Source: an uncultured Pelagibacteraceae bacterium (lineage in GTDB: Bacteria; Pseudomonadota; Alphaproteobacteria; Pelagibacterales; Pelagibacteraceae). From it: 64,000 bases of DNA. The notes under the pieces were generated by a model, which worked only from the letters and a program-made list of their open reading frames with translations, was not told the origin of the DNA and did no database searches. The stretch covers positions 1 to 64,000 of the forward strand of contig CACEQK010000001.1 in assembly GCA_902561585.1 (NCBI GenBank), in the 5' to 3' direction. A program made the position numbers and the translations under genes. Shown here one piece after another: positions 1 to 10,959 of the stretch (its first letter is position 1; every line of letters begins with the position of its first letter).

Positions 1-2
1 AA

Positions 3-698
3 ATACAAACAGATAAAATGATTGAAGATAAATTAGGATCTTCAAATTTAATGACAAAAATTATCGCTTGGCTAACAGGAACTATAATTGGTCCAATAAT
101 AAGTTTTTTTAAAAAGAATGGCTTTAATATTGCAATAGCAATTTTGGGTTTTGTTTTTCTTTTCAAAATAGGAGAAGCATTCTTAGGGAGAATGTCAGTA
201 ATTTTCTATAAAGAAATAGGGTTCACAAAAACAGATATAGCACTTTACTCTAAAGGTTTGGGTTGGGTAACAACTGTAATTTTCACACTTTTAGGAGGAC
301 TATTTGCAATTCGTTCAGGTGTTATTAAAGCAATGTTCGTATCTGGGATATTAATGGCATCAACAAATCTTCTATTTTCTTTATTAGCTTGGTCAGGAAA
401 ATCTGAAATATTATTTGCTATTGCAGTTATATTTGATGATATGGCAGCGGCTTTTGCAACAGTTGCTTTTGTTGCTTTTATCTCAATGTTAGTTGATAGA
501 ACTTACACAGCAACACAATATGCGCTCCTAGCTTCAATTGGTACAGCTGGAAGAACAACTTTAGCTGCAAGTTCTGGGGCCTTAGTAGATTGGCTAAATG
601 GTGACTGGGGGATATTTTTTATCATCACAGCTGTAATGGTAGTGCCTTCTCTAATATTTCTCTATTTTATTAAAGATAAACTAAAATTAAATGACTAA
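3..698 (+). CDS. MFS / AmpG-like transporter, C-terminal part (5' end truncated by window)
   Basis: Frame is open from base 3 with no upstream stop; multiple hydrophobic helices, MFS-like GRTTLAASSGALVDWLNGDWGIFFIITA segment. Confidence 0.7.
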   Translation: MQTDKMIEDKLGSSNLMTKIIAWLTGTIIGPIISFFKKNGFNIAIAILGFVFLFKIGEAFLGRMSVIFYKEIGFTKTDIALYSKGLGWVTTVIFTLLGGLFAIRSGVIKAMFVSGILMASTNLLFSLLAWSGKSEILFAIAVIFDDMAAAFATVAFVAFISMLVDRTYTATQYALLASIGTAGRTTLAASSGALVDWLNGDWGIFFIITAVMVVPSLIFLYFIKDKLKLND

Positions 699-1431
699 AT
701 ATTTTACAAATAATTTATCTGTAATAAATCTTTATAAAAAACCCTCAAAAAAATCTGAAGTTGTAACTCAAATGATTTTTGGTGAGTCATTTTCAATATC
801 AAAAAAAACTAAAAATTGGTTAAGAGTTAAGATAAAAGAGGATGATTACAAAGGATTTATTCAAAATAAAAAATTTTCTAAATTTTTAAAACCAACTCAC
901 AAAATTCATGTTTTAAAAGCTAAAGTCTACAAATTTCCTAATAAAAAAAAGAAGTTAGATGAGTTATCTTTTGGATCAAAGATTAAAGTTACTGAAAATA
1001 AAGGAAAATTTTTAAAATTTTCAAAAGGTTGGATAAGTAAAAATGAAGTTAAAAAAAATTCATTTAAAGAAAAAAATCCTTTTAGAAAAATTACTATGTT
1101 TAAAAATATTAAGTATAAATGGGGTGGTAAGTCGTTTAAGGGTATAGATTGCTCAGCCTTAATACAAGTATTTTTAAATTTTAATAATAAGTTTTGTCCT
1201 AGAGATGCGAAAGATCAAGTAAGATATTTTAAAAAAAAAATAAGAGTTTCGAATATTAAAAAAAATGACGTTATTTATTGGAAAGGTCATGTAGCCTTAG
1301 CTCTTACAAACAAAAAGCTTATTCATGCTTATGGGCCAATGAAAAAAACAGTTATCATGGGTATAAACCAGACTATTAAAAGAATTGAGAGAACTGCAAA
1401 TTTAAAAGTAATAAAGATTGTTAGGCTCTAA
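691..1431 (+). CDS. SH3-domain / NlpC-P60-like cell wall hydrolase
   Basis: Tandem SH3-like N-terminus, GIDCSALIQVF catalytic Cys motif and KGHVALAL His motif typical of NlpC/P60; 8-nt overlap with upstream CDS. Confidence 0.75.
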   Translation: MTKYFTNNLSVINLYKKPSKKSEVVTQMIFGESFSISKKTKNWLRVKIKEDDYKGFIQNKKFSKFLKPTHKIHVLKAKVYKFPNKKKKLDELSFGSKIKVTENKGKFLKFSKGWISKNEVKKNSFKEKNPFRKITMFKNIKYKWGGKSFKGIDCSALIQVFLNFNNKFCPRDAKDQVRYFKKKIRVSNIKKNDVIYWKGHVALALTNKKLIHAYGPMKKTVIMGINQTIKRIERTANLKVIKIVRL

Positions 1432-1438
1432 ATGCAAA

Positions 1439-1464
1439 GGCAGCTTCAGTCTCCCTCCGCTGCC
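1439..1464 (+). other. Stem-loop (GGCAGC / GCTGCC) with C-rich loop TTCAGTCTCCCTCC
   Basis: 6-bp perfect inverted repeat 8 nt after the stop of 691..1431; no poly-T tract follows. Confidence 0.6.
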
Positions 1465-1556
1465 CTTACAAATAATTTAACTGATTCGTAAAATTTAATT
1501 AAGACTCTTTTAAGTTGTATGTGGATATTTTAACTTACTATGATAATCAATCTTAA

Positions 1557-3293
1557 TTAAAAGTTAAGTTTGAATCCCAGATTTCCAATTAAGCTTTTAA
1601 CATCCTGATTAGTATTTTTTGCAGAGACTCCAGAAGTAAATTTTCCATTATCTGTAATCTTTTTTTCGAAACCTAAATTAGCAACTAATGAAATCTCTCT
1701 TGTAAGAGCATTATCTTGTTTGTACGTTGCACTTGTGCCATTTATTGAATAAACTTGAGATTTATCTCCTACCGAATTTCTAAAATCTAACAACCAACCT
1801 AAATTTAAACTATTATTATCGTTATTTATAAGATTGTATTTATCTGAAAAAAATACAGATAAATTTCCCACTTTTCTATTTCTCCAAGAATAATATTTGC
1901 TCTCATTATAGCTCGGGGTAATTGAAAAACTTCCAGTTAAACCAATATTTGGCACAAGCTTAGGATTGGTTTTAGTAACGCCAGAATGTATTTCAAAAGT
2001 TTGGTAATTACTGTCAATATTTAATTTACCTGATGAAGTTGTGTTTGTTAAAATTGTTCTCTCACCCTCCTTTAAAGTAATTCCACCTAAAATGAAAGAG
2101 TCTAAGTTAAATAGATATTTATTGCTTGGAAGATACAGTCCAGCGGAAACATTTTGATACGTAATTTTGTGATCTGCTTCAAAATCTTGAACTCCAGCTT
2201 CAAAAGCAAGAATGAAATCTGAATTTTCAAAAGGCGAAATTAAATTAACTCCTACATTAAATAAATCGTACTCTAAAGCCAAATTAGTAGTGTGTTCTTT
2301 TCTATTTAAAAAAGAGGTGTAAGTTTCTCCCCAGCCATTTCCATCATATAAATTTTCTGAGTCTTTGTATCTGTTTATAAATTGTCGTATGTTTAGTGAT
2401 TTATAACTTAAAAGTTCATCTAACGTTTCACTTCCTCCTTGTCCTACTGATCCTGCTGATCCTTTTACTACTTGGTTGCCATCAAGATCTTCTAATGTGA
2501 ATGAACCCTCGGTTTCATAAAAATAAGATTGACCAGCTCCATGATTAATTTTTAATGTACTTCCAGTTCTTAAAAGAGCATCTAATTTTCCAACTACTAT
2601 ACCTTTGTCTTTTAAAGTAATGGTAGAATTGTTTCCGTACAATTTGATAGCATCGTTTCCAACATCATTTTTTATTGTTCCACTATTGGTAACAGAAGAA
2701 CTTGCGCCAACTCTTATGGTTGCGTTACTGCTGTCAGAATTTGTCATAATACCACTTGAGTTATTTGTTACTGTAGCTGTAGTATTAGAGTCAGCTGCAA
2801 AAATTGCAGAACCTTGGTCTGTTGCTTCAATTGTTCCAGAGTTGGTAATTGTCAATCCTGTAGTGCTATTGCTAGTGGATTTACTAATTCTAATTGTATT
2901 TCTAGTTGCAGAAATCTGACCACCAGAATTATTTGTTATGCTTGCATCAGTTGTTCCTTTAACATCTATTGCCACTATTCCACTTGAGCTGATTGTGCCA
3001 GAATTTGAAATTGTTAAATCAGAAGTATCGTCTGCAAAAATACTAACTGTATTTGATGTTATTATGGAACCAGAGTTAACAGTAACACTTACAGTGTCTC
3101 CGGTAATGTTTGCAGGTTTAGTTGCGCCAGTATTTAAAGTTGAATTATTTGTAACTGTTAAAAATTCATCGTTCCCATCAATATTTTGCTGACTATTAGT
3201 TGTAGCGCCATCATTTAGAGTTGCGCTGTCAGCTAAGACAACTTGGGATAAGGATAAAAAACTAAAAAAAAGTAAAATTAGCTTCAAATACAT
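1557..3293 (-). CDS. Autotransporter-like outer-membrane protein (repeat passenger plus C-terminal beta-barrel)
   Basis: Signal peptide MYLKLILLFFSFLSLSQVVLADS; repeated NSGTI/TNNSSG motifs; C-terminal amphipathic strands ending in aromatic residue (GNLGFKLNF). Confidence 0.7.
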   Translation of the reverse strand: MYLKLILLFFSFLSLSQVVLADSATLNDGATTNSQQNIDGNDEFLTVTNNSTLNTGATKPANITGDTVSVTVNSGSIITSNTVSIFADDTSDLTISNSGTISSSGIVAIDVKGTTDASITNNSGGQISATRNTIRISKSTSNSTTGLTITNSGTIEATDQGSAIFAADSNTTATVTNNSSGIMTNSDSSNATIRVGASSSVTNSGTIKNDVGNDAIKLYGNNSTITLKDKGIVVGKLDALLRTGSTLKINHGAGQSYFYETEGSFTLEDLDGNQVVKGSAGSVGQGGSETLDELLSYKSLNIRQFINRYKDSENLYDGNGWGETYTSFLNRKEHTTNLALEYDLFNVGVNLISPFENSDFILAFEAGVQDFEADHKITYQNVSAGLYLPSNKYLFNLDSFILGGITLKEGERTILTNTTSSGKLNIDSNYQTFEIHSGVTKTNPKLVPNIGLTGSFSITPSYNESKYYSWRNRKVGNLSVFFSDKYNLINNDNNSLNLGWLLDFRNSVGDKSQVYSINGTSATYKQDNALTREISLVANLGFEKKITDNGKFTSGVSAKNTNQDVKSLIGNLGFKLNF

Positions 3294-3358
3294 TTTGTGT
3301 AATTTATTTAAGATAGAATTAATATCAATTTTAAAAAAGCTAATAAAATCCTGGATAA

Positions 3359-3448
3359 TGGCGGAGAGAGAGGGATTCGAACCCTCGAAACGGTTTCCCG
3401 TTTACACGCTTTCCAAGCGTGCGCCTTCAACCACTCGGCCACCTCTCC
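3359..3448 (-). tRNA. tRNA-Ser (anticodon GGA)
   Basis: Reverse complement GGAGAGGTGGCCGAGTGG...CTTGGAAAG...GGTTCGAATCCC...TCTCTCCGCCA; 7-bp acceptor stem, long variable arm, encoded CCA. Confidence 0.95.
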
Positions 3449-4470
3449 TAATCAAAATCATCGATTTGTTTGATGAATTTATCTATGAACTCTTTATTTG
3501 TTGGTAACTTATTTTTCTTCATGTCTTTTTGAATTTTTTTATAATTTTTTTTAATATTATTTAAAGTTCCTAGAAAACTTAAAAAATTTCTTTTTGTAAC
3601 AAAAATCCCTTTTTTGTCTCCTATCACATGTTTAATTTCATCAAAGATAACAACCGGCCTTCTTCTAGCTAAAGCTTCTAGCAAAACCATTGGGTGACCC
3701 TCTGTAAATGAAGGCAAAATAAAGATATTATGATCATCATAATATTTTATTAATTTAGTTTTGTTGCTTTGAGTGGGAAGAATTTTAATGTTACTTTGAT
3801 TTATATTATTGGAACTTCCCTTTTCTGCACCAATAATTGTCAAAGAGATATCTCTTTTATTTCTAATCAACTCAGACAGAGCAAAAATTCCTTTTTCAAC
3901 TCTTAATCTTCCAACATACAAAAGTTTAAAATTTCTTATTTCTATATTCGTGGGTTGTCTTAACCAAACAGAGTCTAATTGAGATGGGTTTAAAAGTTTT
4001 CCCTTTTTTCCGCGAAGAATGTAATCTCTGCAACTTATTAAATTTGAAATCGCTCCGGTAATACTAAACATAAAATGATAGATTAGAGGTCCAATTCTTC
4101 CAAGAATTGCTTTGTATTCACCATAACCATCACTTCTCAAATAAACTATAGGTTTTCGGCCTAGAATTTTAAGGAATATAGAAATTAAAAAAGTATAAGG
4201 AGAAATAGAAATTATCAAAAATTTAGAGTCTAAATTTTGTGAGGCACCTCTTACTTCTGATAAATAAGAAAATATATTGCTAAATACTTTTACTCTTTTT
4301 AACTTTATTTCATGAGCCCTTTTTTTTATTGATTTTCTGCCTAGTAAATTTACCTCAAATTTTTTATTTAAACCTTCTGGTGTCGATTTTAAATCTAGAT
4401 TATCACAATAAAATTTATTATCTTCTATAGAAATATTTTCGTTAGAGAAAATAAATAATTTTTTTTTCAT
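3448..4470 (-). CDS. Glycosyltransferase, family 4-like
   Basis: [13 protein letters not shown] and [15 protein letters not shown] donor-binding motifs. Confidence 0.8.
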   Translation of the reverse strand: MKKKLFIFSNENISIEDNKFYCDNLDLKSTPEGLNKKFEVNLLGRKSIKKRAHEIKLKRVKVFSNIFSYLSEVRGASQNLDSKFLIISISPYTFLISIFLKILGRKPIVYLRSDGYGEYKAILGRIGPLIYHFMFSITGAISNLISCRDYILRGKKGKLLNPSQLDSVWLRQPTNIEIRNFKLLYVGRLRVEKGIFALSELIRNKRDISLTIIGAEKGSSNNINQSNIKILPTQSNKTKLIKYYDDHNIFILPSFTEGHPMVLLEALARRRPVVIFDEIKHVIGDKKGIFVTKRNFLSFLGTLNNIKKNYKKIQKDMKKNKLPTNKEFIDKFIKQIDDFD

Positions 4471-6278
4471 TATGCGTCTTTATTTATTTTTAAAACTCCA
4501 ATGAAAGCCTCTTGAGGTATCTCAACTTTACCAAACTGTTTTGATCTTGCTTTACCTCTTTTTTGTTTTTCTAAAAGTTTTCTTTTTCGGTCAGTAGCAC
4601 CGCCACCATGTATTTTTGTTAAAACATCTTTTTTAAATCCTTTAATAGACTCTCTAGCTACAATCTTGCCTCCAATAGCTGCTTGAACTGGGATCATGAA
4701 GTTATGTCTTGGTATTAAATCTTTTAATTTTTCACAAACTTGTCTTCCAGTAGACTGAGCAAAATCTTTATGGATTATCATAGCTAATGCATCAACAGGT
4801 TCTGAATTTACGAGGATACCAAGTTTAACCAGATTGCCTTCCCTATAACCAGAAATTTCATAGTCGAAACTTGCATATCCACTTGAGATAGATTTTAATT
4901 TATCATTAAAATCAAATACAACTTCATTTAGTGGCAGGTCATACGATAAAACTGCTCTTTTGCCTGAGTAGCTTAAATTTGTTTGAATTCCTCTTTTATC
5001 CTGACAAATTTTTATAATTGATCCTAAATATTCATCTGGAGTAATAATTGTTGACCTAATCCATGGTTCCTCTATTTTTTTAATTTGAGATGGGTCCGGC
5101 ATGTTCGATGGATTTTGTAAATCTAAAACTTCGCCTTTAGTTTTGTGAACTTTGTATATTACTCCTGGAGTTGTTGTGATTAAATTAACGTCAAACTCTC
5201 TTTCTAGCCTTTCGGTAATAATTTCTAAGTGGAGTAGACCTAAAAATCCACACCTAAAACCTAATCCTAGTGCACTAGATGACTCTGGCTCATAAGAAAA
5301 ACTTGCGTCATTAAGTTTTAATTTTGCTAAACCGTCTTTTAGTTTTTGATATTCAGAACTATCGACTGGGAATAGTCCGCAAAATACAACGGGTTTACTT
5401 GGTTTAAAGCCTGGGAGTGGTTTATCAATAGGTGCATTAGCATCACAGATAGTGTCTCCAACTTTTGTTTCCGATAGAGATTTAATTCCTGTAATAATGA
5501 ATCCTATCTCACCAGAACTTAACTCCTCTATGTCATTTGGTTTAGGAGTAAATACTCCTACTTTTTCAACTACATATTCTTGATCATTAGACATTAATTT
5601 TACTTTCATGTTTTTTTTTAATTTACCATTGATGACTCTGACCAGAATTACTACGCCGAGATAGCTGTCATACCAGCTATCCACTAATAAACATTTTAAT
5701 TTTTCATCAATATCCCCATTTGGAGCAGGCAATTTGTTGATAATTGTTTCTAATATTTCATTTATTCCTTCTCCAGTTTTTCCAGAACAAGAAATAGCAT
5801 TCGTTGTCTCAATTCCAACAACGTCCTCGATTTCGGTTTTTGTTTTTTCGATATCTGAAGCAGGTAAATCTATTTTATTTAAAATCGGTATTACCTCATG
5901 ATTAATTTCTAAAGCTTGATAAACATTAGCAAGGGTTTGAGCCTCTACTCCTTGAGTGCTATCAACAATTAAAAGGGACCCTTCACATGCTGACAAAGAT
6001 CGGCTTACCTCATAGCCAAAATCTACATGACCAGGAGTATCGATAATATTTAATATATAATCTTTACCATCTTTTGCTTTGTAATTGAGTTTTACAGTTT
6101 GTGCTTTAATTGTAATTCCTCTTTCTCTTTCGATATCCATTGAGTCGAGAACTTGTTGTTTCATCTCACGATCGGTGAGCCCTCCACATTTATGAATAAT
6201 TCGATCAGCTATTGTTGATTTACCATGATCAATATGCGCAATTATAGAAAAATTACGTATTCTTTTTATATCTGGCAT
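4470..6278 (-). CDS. lepA: Elongation factor 4 (LepA)
   Basis: GTPase motifs [23 protein letters not shown]; LepA C-terminal [26 protein letters not shown]. Confidence 0.97.
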   Translation of the reverse strand: MPDIKRIRNFSIIAHIDHGKSTIADRIIHKCGGLTDREMKQQVLDSMDIERERGITIKAQTVKLNYKAKDGKDYILNIIDTPGHVDFGYEVSRSLSACEGSLLIVDSTQGVEAQTLANVYQALEINHEVIPILNKIDLPASDIEKTKTEIEDVVGIETTNAISCSGKTGEGINEILETIINKLPAPNGDIDEKLKCLLVDSWYDSYLGVVILVRVINGKLKKNMKVKLMSNDQEYVVEKVGVFTPKPNDIEELSSGEIGFIITGIKSLSETKVGDTICDANAPIDKPLPGFKPSKPVVFCGLFPVDSSEYQKLKDGLAKLKLNDASFSYEPESSSALGLGFRCGFLGLLHLEIITERLEREFDVNLITTTPGVIYKVHKTKGEVLDLQNPSNMPDPSQIKKIEEPWIRSTIITPDEYLGSIIKICQDKRGIQTNLSYSGKRAVLSYDLPLNEVVFDFNDKLKSISSGYASFDYEISGYREGNLVKLGILVNSEPVDALAMIIHKDFAQSTGRQVCEKLKDLIPRHNFMIPVQAAIGGKIVARESIKGFKKDVLTKIHGGGATDRKRKLLEKQKRGKARSKQFGKVEIPQEAFIGVLKINKDA

Positions 6279-8680
6279 TAGGACCTAATTGTAGCACCAG
6301 TTTTTTTACTTACTGTGTCAATAATTTTTTTACTTATATCTTCTAAATCATTTTCTGATAAAGTTTTATCGATAGCCTGTAAAGTAACATTTATCGCGAC
6401 TGACTTCTTATCTTTTGGAATATTTTCTCCCTCAAAAACATCAAAAGTAGATACTTTTTGAATTAAATTTTCATCTACTTCTCTAATAATTTTCTCTAGA
6501 GCTCCAATTTTAAAAATTTTATCTACCACGAAAGCAAAATCTCTTTCTGATTTCTGGTAATCTGAAGCTTGAAAGCTTTTTTTGCTTTGTCTCAATTTTT
6601 TCTTTGGTTCAGGTATATTTTTTAAAAATATTTCAAATCCAAAGACATTTTTTTCTTTACAATCTAAGTTCTTAATAATTGCAGGATGTATTTCTCCAAA
6701 ATATGCTAGATGAGGTCCTTTTTCTGATTTTAATGTTATCGATCCCGATCTACCTGGATGATAACTGTGCTTTGTGTTATCACTTACAAAAAGATTTTTT
6801 TCTTCTATTCCAAGTTCGACCAAAGTTTTAATAGCATCACTTTTAATATCGAAAACATCTACATTTCTTTCCTTGTCTAGCCAGCTCTTTCTATTTATTT
6901 TCCCAGATTTCAAACCACCAACAACAATCTGTTGTTCACCTGGATTTTTTCCAAAAAATACTGGGCCAATTTCAAATAAAGATAAGTCTTCATAGCCTCT
7001 ATCTTGATTCTTTTTTAAATATATCGCTAAATTAGAGAGAATTGATCGTCTTAAAACATCAAGATCAGAGGAAATAGGATTGTATATTGGAATTTCTTTT
7101 TCACCTTTAGAGAATTGTTTATCAATCTTTGAGTCAGAAAAAGACCAAGTAACTATTTCCATATAGCCTTTGGATGCTAAAGATCTCTGTGATAAATGGA
7201 ATAGTTTTTGCTTAAAGTTAAGAGTATCTTGATTTCTATTTTTACTTGGCTCAATTAATTTTATATTATTAAATCCTTTGATCCGGATTAGCTCCTCGAT
7301 CAAATCCTCATCCAAACTCACATCTGGCCTCCAGCTTGGTACTTCTATTTTTAAAGCTTTTTGACTTTTTTTACATTTGAAACCTAGAGAGGATAAAATT
7401 TTATCAATCTCTTTAGCGGTGATCGAAATCCCAATTAGTTTTTCGAATTTTTCCACTTGAAAGTTAATTATCTTATTTTTTTTTTTCGTCTTTCCAATAA
7501 TTTGAAACTTACTTGCTTCCCCTCCACAAATTTTTAAAATTAGTTCAGTAGCAAGTTCTAGCCCTTCTTTTATCGAGTTAGGATCAATTCCTCTTTCAAA
7601 TCTATACTTAGCGTCTGTATTTATATTAAGGACTCTAGCTGTTTTTCTTATTGAAGATGGGCTAAAATAAGCGGCTTCTAAAAGTATATTTTTCGTATCT
7701 AATTCGGTAGAGGTAGATGTTCCTCCAATAATTCCACCTAGCCCAAGAACGCCAGATTTATCAGAGATGACACACATGTCTTTTTTTAATTTATATTTTT
7801 TATTATCTAACGCCTCGAACATCTCACCTTCTTTGGCATTTCTAACTATAATTTCTTTGTTAATTTTATCTGCATCATAGGCATGTAATGGTCTATTAAG
7901 GTCAAACATTACATAGTTAGTTATATCAACTACAGCGGAGATAGGTTTTAGACCTAGTGCAATTAATTTATTTTTAAGCCATTCAGGACTTTCTTTATTA
8001 GTAATGTTTTTTATGTAACAACTTCCGAAGATGTCACATCCTTGATGCTTTTCTTTTGTAATGGATGTTTTAATTTCGTGTTTTATATTTTGTTTAATTT
8101 TCTTTCTATTTATGTTTATTAATTTTCCAACTCCTGCAGATGAAAGATCTCTTGCAATTCCTCTAACGCCTAAACAATCAGCACGATTAGGGGTTATAGA
8201 AATATCTATAGCTTTTTGTGAGTTACTTTTAAAATAGCTTTTTCCTATCTCTCTCTCTTTATTATTAAGTTCGATAATTCCCTCACTTTCCTCAGATAAA
8301 TTAAGTTCACTTTCGGAGCAAAGCATTCCTTTGGATTCAACGCCTCTTATTTTAGCTACCTTTAGTTCAAAATTAGTTTTAGGAATTATAGCTCCAGGAG
8401 GAGCATAGATTGTGATAAGACCTTCTCTGGCATTTGGAGCTCCACATACAACTTTTAAAATCTCTTTCCCACCGATAGTAACGTCACAAACTTTTAACTT
8501 ATCAGCATTAGGATGTTTTTCTGCTTTTAAAACTTTAGCAATTTTAAACTTACCCATCTCTCCAGAGTTTTCCTTTATACCTTCGACTTCAAGTCCGATA
8601 TTTGTAAGACGATCAATGATCTCATTTTCTTTAGCTGATGTTTTAAGATGTTCTTTAAGCCAAGGAATTGTTATAATCAT
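6278..8680 (-). CDS. pheT: Phenylalanine--tRNA ligase beta subunit
   Basis: N-terminal EMAP-like tRNA binding domain, B3/B4, B5 and anticodon-binding FDX-ACB domain; adjacent to pheS. Confidence 0.97.
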   Translation of the reverse strand: MIITIPWLKEHLKTSAKENEIIDRLTNIGLEVEGIKENSGEMGKFKIAKVLKAEKHPNADKLKVCDVTIGGKEILKVVCGAPNAREGLITIYAPPGAIIPKTNFELKVAKIRGVESKGMLCSESELNLSEESEGIIELNNKEREIGKSYFKSNSQKAIDISITPNRADCLGVRGIARDLSSAGVGKLININRKKIKQNIKHEIKTSITKEKHQGCDIFGSCYIKNITNKESPEWLKNKLIALGLKPISAVVDITNYVMFDLNRPLHAYDADKINKEIIVRNAKEGEMFEALDNKKYKLKKDMCVISDKSGVLGLGGIIGGTSTSTELDTKNILLEAAYFSPSSIRKTARVLNINTDAKYRFERGIDPNSIKEGLELATELILKICGGEASKFQIIGKTKKKNKIINFQVEKFEKLIGISITAKEIDKILSSLGFKCKKSQKALKIEVPSWRPDVSLDEDLIEELIRIKGFNNIKLIEPSKNRNQDTLNFKQKLFHLSQRSLASKGYMEIVTWSFSDSKIDKQFSKGEKEIPIYNPISSDLDVLRRSILSNLAIYLKKNQDRGYEDLSLFEIGPVFFGKNPGEQQIVVGGLKSGKINRKSWLDKERNVDVFDIKSDAIKTLVELGIEEKNLFVSDNTKHSYHPGRSGSITLKSEKGPHLAYFGEIHPAIIKNLDCKEKNVFGFEIFLKNIPEPKKKLRQSKKSFQASDYQKSERDFAFVVDKIFKIGALEKIIREVDENLIQKVSTFDVFEGENIPKDKKSVAINVTLQAIDKTLSENDLEDISKKIIDTVSKKTGATIRS

Positions 8681-9744
8681 TTGCTCAATCCTCTGTAATT
8701 AGTTGGAACATCTAATGGGTCAAATCCAAAATGACTCAACCATCTATAATCTGCCTCAAAGAAAGCTCTTAGATCATTGATTCCATATTTTAACATTGCT
8801 AAACGATCAATTCCTATTCCGAATGCAAATCCTTGATATTTTTTTGAATCTATTTTTACATTTTTTAAAACATTAGGATGAACCATTCCACATCCTAAAA
8901 CTTCTAACCACTTATCCCCTTCACCAATAACAATTTTTCCTTTTTCGATTTTGTATCCGATATCTACTTCCGCTGATGGTTCGGTAAAAGGAAAATGACT
9001 AGGTCTAAATCTCATTTTTACATTTTTAACTTCAAAAAATTCTTTTATAAAATAATCTAGGCAACCTTTAAGGTGTCCCATTGTGACGCCTTTATCTATA
9101 TGTAAGCCTTCAAGCTGATGAAACATTGGAGCATGAGTTTGATCACTATCACATCTATAAGTTCTTCCTGGCACTATTATTTTAAAAGGTGGTTTGCTTG
9201 ATAACATTGTTCTAATTTGAACTGGTGAAGTATGCGTTCTTAACAACAATTTTTTATTTTCATCTAAATAAAAAGTATCATGCATATCTCTAGCAGGATG
9301 TTCTTCAGGTGTATTTAATGCTGTAAAATTATTATATTCTGTCTCAATGTCAGGTCCTTCAGCAACTGAAAAACCTATTTCTGAAAAGATAGATGATATT
9401 TCATCTATAACTTGTGAAACTGGATGAATTTTTCCTTGGCGTTCAGGTCTAATTGGCAAAGTAACATCAACTTTTTCATTTTTAAGTTTTTCATTTATTT
9501 CATTTGTTTCAATCTCTATATTTTTTTGCTCTAATTGATGTGTTAGATCGTCTTTAATCTTATTCAAATTTGAAGCAAATTCTTTTCTTTTTTCTGGATC
9601 TAAAGATCCTAGAGATTTAAACTGAAGGGTAATTTGACCATTTTTTCCAAAAAATTCTGTTTTAATATTTTGAAGATCGTCTTTTGTTTTAACGGTATCT
9701 ATTTTTGCATTAAATACAGAACTTATTTTATCTAAATCACTCAT
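8677..9744 (-). CDS. pheS: Phenylalanine--tRNA ligase alpha subunit
   Basis: [19 protein letters not shown]..., [18 protein letters not shown] class II synthetase motifs. Confidence 0.97.
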   Translation of the reverse strand: MSDLDKISSVFNAKIDTVKTKDDLQNIKTEFFGKNGQITLQFKSLGSLDPEKRKEFASNLNKIKDDLTHQLEQKNIEIETNEINEKLKNEKVDVTLPIRPERQGKIHPVSQVIDEISSIFSEIGFSVAEGPDIETEYNNFTALNTPEEHPARDMHDTFYLDENKKLLLRTHTSPVQIRTMLSSKPPFKIIVPGRTYRCDSDQTHAPMFHQLEGLHIDKGVTMGHLKGCLDYFIKEFFEVKNVKMRFRPSHFPFTEPSAEVDIGYKIEKGKIVIGEGDKWLEVLGCGMVHPNVLKNVKIDSKKYQGFAFGIGIDRLAMLKYGINDLRAFFEADYRWLSHFGFDPLDVPTNYRGLSK

Positions 9745-9792
9745 TAGGTTATTGATTTTTTATATTAAGTTGAGATTAAATCAAAGACCCTT

Positions 9793-10149
9793 TTAATCTA
9801 GGGAGGATTGAACCTTTTTCACCACTGATTTGAAGACTTCAGGATTATTGTAAGCAAGCTCTGCTAGAACTTTTCTATCTAGTTTAATTTTTGATTTCGC
9901 CAAACCATTGATAAATTTTGCATAAGTTAAACCTTCGACTCTTACTCCAGCGTTAATTCTCTGGATCCATAAAGATCTGAATTCCCTTTTTTTAGCTTTT
10001 CTGTCTCTATAAGCATATTGCATAGCTTTTTCCATTGCTTGGCGAGCTATACGAATAGTGTTTTTTCTTCTGCCTCTTTGACCTTTAACTGCTTTAAGAA
10101 CTTTATTGTGTTTTGCTCTACTAACTACGCCTCGTTTTGTTCTAGCCAT
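9793..10149 (-). CDS. rplT: 50S ribosomal protein L20
   Basis: [19 protein letters not shown]...; canonical L20. Confidence 0.98.
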   Translation of the reverse strand: MARTKRGVVSRAKHNKVLKAVKGQRGRRKNTIRIARQAMEKAMQYAYRDRKAKKREFRSLWIQRINAGVRVEGLTYAKFINGLAKSKIKLDRKVLAELAYNNPEVFKSVVKKVQSSLD

Positions 10150-10150
10150 A

Positions 10151-10357
10151 TTATCCTCTTAAATTATATGGCATATACGATTTGACTATTTTCGAGTCTT
10201 GCTTAGTCATAATAGTAGTGCCTCTTTGTTTTCTAATTTGTGAATTTGTTCGCTTAATCATACCGTGTCTTTTACCAGCTTGCGGCATTTTTATTTTTCC
10301 TGAAGCAGTAAATCTAAATCTTTTTTTAGCTGAGCTTTTTGTTTTGAGTTTTGGCAT
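10151..10357 (-). CDS. rpmI: 50S ribosomal protein L35
   Basis: [23 protein letters not shown]...; canonical L35. Confidence 0.98.
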   Translation of the reverse strand: MPKLKTKSSAKKRFRFTASGKIKMPQAGKRHGMIKRTNSQIRKQRGTTIMTKQDSKIVKSYMPYNLRG

Positions 10358-10416
10358 AAATATTTCGGTCTTATATATCTATAAATAAATCTTTACAAGG
10401 TACAAATATTGTTGAT

Positions 10417-10959
10417 TTACAGTGGTTGAATAATCATCACCATTTGACGGCCTTCAAATTTTGGCTTGCTTTCAACCTTAGCAACATCTTTGGTTTCCCC
10501 TATTATCTTATCCATCAATTCTTTACCAAGGTCAGTGTGTTGCATTTCCCTGCCTTTAAATTTAACGGTAAATTTTACTTTATTTCCTTTTGTAATAAAT
10601 TTCTTAGCATTTTTTATTTTAAAATTATAATCATGTGTCTCTGTTCCAGGTCTTAATTTAATTTCTTTCAAGGATACTATTTTTTGTTTTTTCTTTGCTT
10701 GATTAGCTTTCTTTTGTTGATCATATTTATATTTACCCATATCCATTATCTTACATACAGGTGGATTTGCATTTGGGGAGATCTCTATTAAATCTAAACT
10801 TTCTTGTTTTGCCAGTTCAATTGCTTTTTTTAAAGGCATTGCGCCTAAATTTCCTCCATCACTTCCAATAACTTGCACATCTAAAGCCCTAATTTTTTCA
10901 TTAGCTCTAGGACCTTTAGGTTTACTTCTTTGGAAATAGTTCGGTTTAAAGTTTGACAC
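10417..10959 (-). CDS. infC: Translation initiation factor IF-3 (GTG start)
   Basis: IRALDVQVIGSDGGNLGAMPLKKAIELA...; operon context; start codon reads GTG. Confidence 0.96.
   Translation of the reverse strand: MSNFKPNYFQRSKPKGPRANEKIRALDVQVIGSDGGNLGAMPLKKAIELAKQESLDLIEISPNANPPVCKIMDMGKYKYDQQKKANQAKKKQKIVSLKEIKLRPGTETHDYNFKIKNAKKFITKGNKVKFTVKFKGREMQHTDLGKELMDKIIGETKDVAKVESKPKFEGRQMVMIIQPL

Noticed and set aside
2605-3192. Two plus-strand ORFs (104 and 84 aa) opposite the autotransporter
   Set aside because: Arise from the repetitive low-stop composition of the passenger-coding strand; no independent start signals or domains.
1557-3293. Repeated units resembling an array at DNA level
   Set aside because: Degenerate protein-level repeats of an autotransporter passenger, not regularly spaced identical direct repeats; not a CRISPR.
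3295-3507. 70-aa [24 protein letters not shown]...
   Set aside because: Antisense translation of tRNA-Ser; a classic spurious ORF.
10358-10416. L20-type autoregulatory leader upstream of rpmI-rplT
   Set aside because: The 59-nt gap is AT-rich with no convincing conserved structure by eye.
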